Shown here: piece by piece, positions 57,701-64,000 of the stretch
How positions within the stretch are numbered: the stretch's first letter is position 1
Layout of the letters: each line of letters starts with the position of its first letter
DNA from: Spinacia oleracea
Taxonomy: Eukaryota; Streptophyta; Magnoliopsida; Caryophyllales; Amaranthaceae
NCBI RefSeq assembly: GCF_020520425.1
Contig: NC_079491.1
Coordinates: 45,064,027-45,128,026 of the forward strand
DNA: 64,000 bases
Direction: 5' to 3'
The notes under the pieces: generated by a model
Databases searched by the model: none
Told to the model about the DNA's origin: nothing
What the model saw: only the letters and a program-made list of their open reading frames with translations
Position numbers and translations under genes: made by a program

Positions 57701-59656
57701 AATCTTTCTGATTATAACCCGTGTATGAATACAAGGAGGTGGCCTAGACTCAAAATAATGACGTGGCGTAAGCCTATAACACTTGACCAAGCGACTCTCA
57801 GACTTGGGCTAATTGGACCATAACTTTCGTTGGTTGACACTTTAGATTTTAACCCTTGGGTGTTCATTTGTCATGCGCCATTTTGCTTAATGTTGGCAAG
57901 GTAGTTAATTGGGGAGATCGAATTTTTATTTTTGCAAGACTAGAATCATTAGTGCGGCTTCTCTCTTAGTGTGTATTGCTTTACCCCAATGGTAGCCTTA
58001 TGGTATGCCGATTTGGGTATTCTCATGGTTGGTCATGTTGCATTCATGGAAAATATTTTAGTCCGTACTTAGTAGTATTTCAAGGAACGAGTGACTCGAG
58101 AGGACTATGATAGTCGTGACCCAATGTGATTATAAGCCTTGGGGCCATTAATTTTTTCTTTGCCAATGGTATTAACACCTTAGGTTCACTTTGGGGGTTG
58201 TGCGACTATGGGGGAATGATTTCCAGAATGTGACCGTTCCCATTTTGCAAATACTATAATATGTTCTTTTTATTGGTGAGAGAGAGTATTGGGGCCGTGG
58301 ATTCCTAGCAAGGGATGACAATTACATATGGGTGCTCATTGATTTAAATGTTAGGAAGGGAGACTCAATATGGTTTAACCTTTTAGCTTGCAGAACAACA
58401 CCAAGTATAAGGACCGATTCTATGGATAAGACAACTAAGATTTAGGATTTAGATTGTACTTCGGCATAGCCTAGTCTAGACTCGGATTTACTTATTTTTC
58501 ATTTGAACATTATTTTTTTTTTCTTTGAAAACTTTATTTGAACATCATTTTTTGAATACTTTGCCCATGTGACATTCAAGGTCATTTAATTAGCATGTTC
58601 GGTTTTGGAGCCGAACATTGTCGTCATAGGAGGCCTAACAACGACACAAAGAGTTATTTTATTTTCTACAAGTCGCTTTTAGAATCGAGTGCCTTTTCAT
58701 ACGCCCTCGTAGCAATTCTTTTTACGAACGGTTTTTTGTGCTACGTATTTTCCTTTTGCGCGGGCACCGAGGCTGCTGCACCTGACCAGAAGGCCAAGCA
58801 GCAACTTCAGCGCCCAGCGTAGGGCGTGAGAAATTCTGGCGCCCAGCCAGGGGCGTTGAAAATGCGTCCCTGGCTGGTTCTCGTTTTCTGTTTGCGTCTA
58901 CTTTTGTTTATGCGACTTCGATTTTGCATGCTTGCGTAATAACGTCCTTTACGCGTTGTGCAGCGTTTGTGGGATTCGTTACAGGCCATCCCGAGCGTCG
59001 CTTATTTTTGTGGCGATCGTTCGGGCTTGCGGAACACGTATTTTGGTATAACTCTTTGGCCAATTGGTTCATGAATGTTTGGGCAATTTTTAAGGTCGTT
59101 GGTTTTCTAGCATTATTTGTCTAGCATTATTCGTACGCACAATCATAACATAGTCACATAGTTCGCTACACATAACTACATTACAAACATGGATTTGAAA
59201 ATTAAATATGTCACGTAGTTTATGATAGGCTTCTATGGGTAGTATTTGCGCCTGGCTTGGTACCGCTTCTATCGCAGATCCGACACATGCCCCGGTCGAG
59301 GTAGTGCCTTCAACAGACGAATTTCGTCCCAGAAGGCCAACCCGCAAGTGCAAGCCAAGGGGGCATGCAGGCGAGAGGGACCTAATGAGCGAGCGATTGG
59401 GTTCGGGATAGGTGTACTACCTGCACAAGTACCGAGTGGGCAACATGCGCGGCGTGTGCACCCCCCTACTGGCGAAAAAGGTATCCTTAGTCCCAACTCC
59501 TGAGGGAGCCGAGATTCGTTATGCGGTTCTGTCCGTTCACATTAATATGCTGATTTTCAGGTCGTCCCAACTTGATGGGGAAATAAACGCGGGGTAGGAT
59601 CGTTTCACCCTTCGGCTATTTTGATTACCTACAAGCACGAGTATTTCCTTCACTTT
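51746..59656 (-). other. non-coding interior of the LARD-like element
   Basis: No frame above about 107 codons, and none with a recognisable domain. It is built of dispersed repeats. There is a five-fold 31-bp array (ggaaaaagggaaaaccgatc) at about 52180-52385. There are three copies of a ggacctg(c/t)gcgg...gtgacg(c/t)agaccccgcc paragraph at 52400-52700. Paired gcgcccag...ctggg(g)cg cassettes lie at 53391, 54513, 56582 and 58807. A (tagg)cctagggtggaccttta triplet lies at 57435-57515. A gtctagtggt(g/a)aaagaaggtc pair lies near 55840 and 55875. Confidence 0.75.
52180..52385. repeat. 31-bp tandem repeat array in the LARD-like interior
   Basis: Units of tcctttaatttttggaaaaa plus gggaaaaccga, about five in a row, with two variant units at the left edge. 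Confidence 0.9.
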
Positions 59657-59673
59657 CCCCAGGGGAGTCGCCA
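59657..59673 (-). promoter_or_regulatory. primer-binding site of the LARD-like element
   Basis: On the minus strand, tggcgactcccctgggg starts one base inside the 59675 LTR. The form tggcgactc..ctgggga is a known plant retrotransposon primer site; the tRNA was not assigned here. Confidence 0.75.
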
Positions 59674-59674
59674 C

Positions 59675-61117
59675 TGTGAGGGGGTCGAAAAAGCACGAGG
59701 CTATTGCGTGACCTCGTCCCTCGTGGGTGTGACGCTTCTTTTTGTCAAATCAAGTGTAATTGGATTTCCTATGAGTTTACACCCAATTTACTAGTAATAT
59801 AGGAGTCGCCATTCAGTTTTTAACGACAATGAGAAAAACTGACAAAATCCGGTTATCGTGACATAAAGGGAGTGCAATTATGTTTGACCACGACGGCCGT
59901 ACGTTCCCTTGTGATCCCTGGTGGTGGGGATCGCTCAACGTACACCCGCAGGGTAGAGATTGAGGGTTCGGGGGACTGTAACTACCAAGAGGAGTACTCG
60001 CTCTTCGATAACTCCAGAGGCAGGATATCCTTACTAGCTCAGCATAAATAATTGAAGGGACATGCGTTAATTATTAAACTAATATGAGTTGATTTTATCA
60101 ATATGCAACATATAGTACTAGATCGAACGCGATTATCTGATTTAGATTGTTTTAAGGGACCTAGCATGATAATCCAATTTCCCAAAAATATCATATTTAT
60201 TAAGCGTGATCGAACAATCAGATTTTAGTTAGTTTAACAGTTCATAAAAGGGCGAGGAAAGCAATTAAACCATGGAAAACGGACACATTACGACGCACCT
60301 TTGAGAGGTGCGTCACGGTTCTCAGAAAACTAACCACTTTGACTTTGCTATTTCTCCTTTTATTTAACGAATCTCAAATTATGGGACGGGATACGTTCTG
60401 TTCGATTTATGGATCGATTGCGACAGAACGCGTGATCAGTTTTGCAGCGTGAGGCTTAGGCTTAGGGGTTTAGAGTCAATACTCAGAATATAATTGTGTG
60501 TTGTTGTCCTTTTCACGTCGAACTTAAGGCCCTATTTATAGAAAAGAGTTCGTGGAAAGATAGAATTGCAGAACTCTAATCCACGAGGAATTAGGAAAAA
60601 ACACGTACCAGGTATTTTCGGCGCCCAGAGCCAGGCGTTGAAAATAGGGTCTGGGCTGTTTTTCTTAGTCAGATTCGGATTCCTAGAATCCGGAGTATTT
60701 GAGATTTAATTGAGTCCTTTAGTGCGTATTAACCTTGTGACGGGATGCGTCTGGGCCCGTTACGAACTCTAGGCTCATTAGGATTTTAATTAATACGTGA
60801 CTCTTACTTTCGAATCATATTAGGAATAGGATTCTCTCGCAATTTCTATCTCATTTAGGATTTATGTTGGAGTGCAACACCTAATTCTGACAGGTTTCTA
60901 TCTGTTATGACTTGCCACTTTTAACAACTACCCATGACAGTTACTATTTTTAGCAGGTTTCCATAAATAGCAGGTTTCTATAAATAGCAGGTTTCGGTGA
61001 AATGAAAAGGGGAATTGAGATTCGTTATTTTATAGGAGATGCGTTGTCAAGTGGAGATTTATGCTTTCATCATCGAACCTTCCCTTTCGGGAATGGGGAC
61101 AAAAGTAGGTGTCTACA
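59675..61117 (-). repeat. 5' LTR of the LARD-like element
   Basis: 1,443 bp, near-identical to 50282-51728, with a few substitutions and a small indel near 60940. Minus-strand TATA at 60531-60541. Confidence 0.93.
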
Positions 61118-61122
61118 GTTTG

Positions 61123-62070
61123 CAGCAGCTATTGAGCATTTTCCATCCGCCCGATCGGGCGACGACAACCTCTGGGCGTGCGGAGCGGCTTCTTTTATCG
61201 TTTTAATCATTTTCTTTGGGCAAGACTATATAAACAAAACCCTTAGTTTATTGTAGACATCTTATTCTCTACTTTTTAAGGACTTAGTTTATTTTGCACT
61301 TAGTTATTTTACTCTCAAATTATCAAACACTTTCATTTTATTCTCAATTAAAGTTTCAACCTTTTAGTTCTTCGTTCGTTCTTCGTTTAGGTAATAATTC
61401 AATTCTTTGCTTGTTTATTCAATTTCAATCCATTAACTTGCTTTATTAATTGTCCCTAACTATGTTTCCATTGATTAACATTGTTTTGCTTATTTCAAAT
61501 ATGTGTGAGTAGTTTTATTCCAGGGTTTGGGAATCCATGAACTAATATGAAGGGATGATTAAATGTTGTTGATTGTTGGTATTATTGGTTAATTCCTATT
61601 GATTGGTTTCATTTACTATGCGATTAGATTTGCGCAGGTCTAATTGTATTAGTCTAGCAATATCAAATTAAGATTCGAGAGATGCAATTTGATATTTAGG
61701 CTTGTTTCCATAGGTAGAATTGGGATTAATACATAGCGAGAGCCTGTTAATTTTGAGCCTATGACTAGTATCGATTCGAGAGAGCATGCTAGTCTAATTA
61801 ATTGTTTTATTGATATTTTAATATTGTTTATCATCCTGGATTGTTTTTCATTGGTGAACCTATGCCCTAGACCTTTTATTATCTAACTTATATCGTTGTA
61901 GTTTTATTATCCTTACCATATCATTCTCTTGTTTCCCGATAGTCTAGACCTTATTTTAGTAATAGAAAGAACGTCATTTCCCTGTGGATTCAATCCTGAC
62001 TTCCCTTGCTACCTGGTTAGTGGAATTAGTTTTATCTTTGATTAGATGATACGACTTTCGCCTGTCAAAT
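61123..62070 (+). mobile_element. Athila-like element, 5' LTR, right part
   Basis: Continues the LTR broken at 50281. A further cgcccgatcgggcg palindrome lies near 61150. The TATA box tatataaac lies at 61227-61235, followed by a T/A-rich leader. The LTR probably ends in cctgtca at about 62067. Confidence 0.7.
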
Positions 62071-62074
62071 TTTT

Positions 62075-62140
62075 GCGCCGTTGCCGGGGAACGAACCCGG
62101 GGTCAGCCGCGTGACAGGCGGGAATACTTACCACTATACT
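62075..62140 (-). pseudogene. antisense tRNA-Asp relic beside the primer-binding site
   Basis: Read on the minus strand, this is most of a plant tRNA-Asp(GTC): D-arm (tatagtggtaagta), anticodon arm (cccgcctgtcacgcgg) and T-arm (ccgggttcgttccccgg), then the acceptor 3' half. The 5' acceptor strand is missing, so it is not a working tRNA gene. It differs at T-loop position 58 (A to T; plus 62091), plus one inserted base and one change near the variable loop. The comparison sequence is from memory of plant tRNA-Asp. Confidence 0.75.
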
Positions 62141-62149
62141 TACCAAATT

Positions 62150-62168
62150 TTGGCGCCGTTGCCGGGGA
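62150..62168 (+). promoter_or_regulatory. primer-binding site of the Athila-like element (tRNA-Asp)
   Basis: ttggcgccgttgccgggga, complementary to the 3' end of tRNA-Asp, preceded by ccaaatt as usual for this lineage. A near-copy (ttgcgccgttgccgggga) lies 78 bp upstream at the start of the tRNA relic. Confidence 0.85.
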
Positions 62169-62278
62169 AACGGTTTTATTTTCTATTATAATTGTTTGTT
62201 CTAGATTATTGTTATATCTCAAGGGACTCCCATTCCTTGAGATCGGATCTCACAACTGTTTATTAGTTTTGATTGTCT

Positions 62279-63030
62279 ATGCCTAGGACCGTAGATACTA
62301 GTGATATTTTTCCATTTGATCATGAACCCGAACAAACTTTTAGTAGACGACGCAGATCTATTGAACAGTTGGGAGACTATTTTGATCCTGAATCTGAACA
62401 TATTGTTGGTGATCTATTTCATAGAGATTCAGATATGGGTGATGAGGACGTGCTAGAACCGAGGCTTACGGACTACTCTAAGCCAAGTCTATATGTGCTA
62501 CCTAAGGCAATCATGCCTACCATTGATGCTGACAGTTTCAAGAAAGGCATCAGTTTGGCGGGGAAAAGGGTGAAGACCCTAATCTCCATATATAGTCTTT
62601 CATTCAATATTGATCTACTATCAAGAAGAAGAATGTGATCCCATAACATACTATGGAGATGCTTTTCCCATTTTCTCTGAGTGGAAAAGAAAAGTTATGG
62701 ATCAATGGGATCAATCGAGCGGCTATGAAAATTACTAACTGGAAATCTTTAGCCCTTGCGTTCTATGTAAAATACTGCATACCTGAGAAGACAGCTCGTC
62801 TGAGGAGCCAGATTATTTCTATTACTCAACAGGCAGATGAGAGTTTGTTCGAGGTCTGGGAAAGGTTCAAGGATTTACAGAGAGAGTGCCCACACCATGG
62901 TCTGCAACCGTGGTTCTTGATTCAACAATTCTATAATGGTCTGGGTAATGATTCTAAGCTTATTTTGGATTCTGCTTCTAGTGGGAGATTCATGCAACTT
63001 GTCGTGACTAGAGCTATGGAGGTGATCGAG
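62279..63030 (+). pseudogene. Athila-like gag, frame-broken and truncated by an LTR insertion
   Basis: An ATG at 62279 (MPRTVDTSDIFPF) opens 120 codons that end at 62638. The recognisable gag homology follows in another frame from 62653: LFPFSLSGKEKLWI, FYVKYCIPEKTARL, ESLFEVWERFKDL, CPHHGLQPW, IQQFYNGL. This is the conserved capsid core of Athila/Calypso-type gag. The sequence normally joining the two (the ...HLxxFLE... part) appears lost, so there is a deletion as well as the frame change. The gene is then cut at 63030 by the LTR starting at 63031. Confidence 0.85.
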
Positions 63031-64000
63031 TGTAATACCTCGTATTTTTATATTATTATATTTATAAAGCATTTTATGATTTTTAAAATTTATTTCGCAT
63101 TTAAATGTTATTTAAATGTATTTTAATTAATTAGAATATTTATTATTTTAATTAATTACAAAACGAATTTAATTTTCGAGTTGGGAAATTTAATGGGTCG
63201 CAAGTAATTTTAAAGGTTTGGGTTTTAAATGAAAAGTCCAACTCGTTTTATTAATCGAGCACAATCAAAAGAATTTAATTCTAAGCTTAAGGCTAGCCCA
63301 ATCATTTAAATGCTAAGCCCAATGTCAAATTTCCAAGCCTAGCCCACTAGGGATATGAGAGCCTATAAATAGGACTCTCCTCATTAATGATCCCCCTTAT
63401 TTTTCATTAAGCCTTTCCTCTCTTGCTTGCCCCACACTCTTTCTCTCTCCTCTCTTGTCCGGCTCACCCGCACGCACAGCACGAGCACTCGTTGTGCCTC
63501 GTGTGCTGCCGTGCCCTCGCTGCTCGCCCACACTCTCGCCCACTCCCTCTCTTGCTCGCAGCCGCAACGCGCACTCGAGTGCCCTGCGCTGCTGTTCTGT
63601 TGCTGCTGCTGTGTGCGTGCTCATGCCCAGCGCCCACACACGTCCCTCACCCTCTCGCTCTCGTCTCTTGCGCGCCCAGCGCCCTCGCGCCCTCTCGTCC
63701 CGCGCGCCAGCGCGCTGCTGCCCTGCTCTTCGTTACCCCTCGCGCGCGCACACGCACAAGGCGTGTGTGTGTGTTGCTTTGTTCCGTTTGTTCACTTCTT
63801 TCGCCCAATCACATTAAGTCGTGATTGTTCCGTGATATAGGCCGGATTGGTATAATTCTCTTCTTCCTTACCTATTCTATTTCAATTCCGTATTTTAAAT
63901 TACATTATTATTATTGTTTTGAATAATTAAAATGCTGGGAATCGGTTATGAACACCGTATTTGGAGGATTTATATGTTTTGATTCATGAGGCGTATTTTA
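63031..64000 (+). mobile_element. LTR of another retrotransposon, running off the window
   Basis: Begins TGTAATACCTCG inside Athila-like gag. It carries ctataaata at 63363-63371 and a C/T-rich leader at 63410-63780. It then has gtataattctcttcttc (63852), the same words as at 15860 in the related LTR. By-eye similarity to 15055-16025 is moderate, so they are relatives and not the two ends of one young insertion. The overlapping ORFs in the C-rich leader are composition artefacts. Confidence 0.75.

Larger units (their letters stand above)
50282..61117 (-). mobile_element. large non-coding LTR element (LARD-like), 10.8 kb
   Basis: LTRs 50282-51728 (1,447 bp) and 59675-61117 (1,443 bp) start TGTGAGGGGG and end GTGTCTACA on the plus strand. 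TSD GTTTG lies at 50277-50281 and 61118-61122. Orientation is minus: beside the 59675 LTR the minus strand reads tggcgactcccctgggg, a primer-binding-site form known from Ogre-like elements. Beside the 51728 LTR it reads caaagtggggg, a polypurine tract. A minus-strand TATA ctataaatagg lies at 60531-60541. The 7.9-kb interior has no RT, integrase or gag motif that I can find. The LTRs are very similar, so the insertion is fairly young. Confidence 0.9.

Noticed and set aside
62075-62140. Functional tRNA-Asp gene on the minus strand
   Set aside because: The 5' acceptor strand is missing and the T-loop A58 is changed, so no acceptor stem can form. Its position next to a tRNA-Asp primer site favours a reverse-transcription relic.

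Overview
This is nuclear DNA of a flowering plant, probably a dicot. It holds one intron-rich housekeeping gene and about 48 kb of nested LTR retrotransposons. The signs are GT-AG introns, Stowaway and hAT-type MITEs, Ty3/Gypsy (Tat-like, Athila-like) and Copia-like elements, and plant-type class II aminoacyl-tRNA synthetase exons. The species cannot be fixed from the sequence alone.

Region 1 (1-13033, minus strand): eleven exons of a cytosolic, eukaryotic-type prolyl-tRNA synthetase. The 5' end is at 13033 and only the last, short coding exon lies beyond base 1. Its introns carry at least four Stowaway-type MITEs and two copies of a GC-ended hAT-like MITE. One hAT copy sits inside a Stowaway; the other hAT copy contains a Stowaway. 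Region 2 (13034-15054): gene-upstream/intergenic DNA with two tRNA-like (SINE-like) heads.

Region 3 (15055-50062): retrotransposons stacked like Russian dolls, with target-site duplications (TSDs) at every level. A gag-only Gypsy element (16838-50057, TSD CCCTA) has its 5' LTR split by a small-LTR Copia-like element (18789-45916, TSD TGGGC). The 3' LTR of that element is split by a Tat-type Gypsy array (22906-45809, TSD CTTAT, minus orientation). The array has three 522-bp LTRs and two internal regions. The right-hand internal region keeps an uninterrupted 1,920-residue gag-protease-RT-RNase H-archaeal-type RNase H-integrase polyprotein. The left-hand one has lost RT and RNase H. Both also carry, on the opposite strand, a spliced additional ORF (aORF) with its own promoter-like region. 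Its protein begins Met-ARTKQTA, exactly the start of histone H3.

Region 4 (50063-64000): the 5' part of an Athila-like Gypsy element (LTR, primer-binding site, broken gag). Its LTR is split by a large non-coding LTR element (50282-61117, TSD GTTTG, minus orientation). Its gag is cut at 63031 by another LTR, related to the one at 15055. Next to the Athila-like primer-binding site lies an antisense copy of most of tRNA-Asp. It differs at tRNA position 58, the usual m1A site, which suggests reverse transcription ran on into the primer tRNA.

The most interesting items are the histone-H3-tail mimic in the aORF with its apparent antisense promoter, the tRNA-Asp read-through relic, and the tandem Tat array. 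About 500 bp of the left Tat copy is indel-rich in a way that looks like assembly error.
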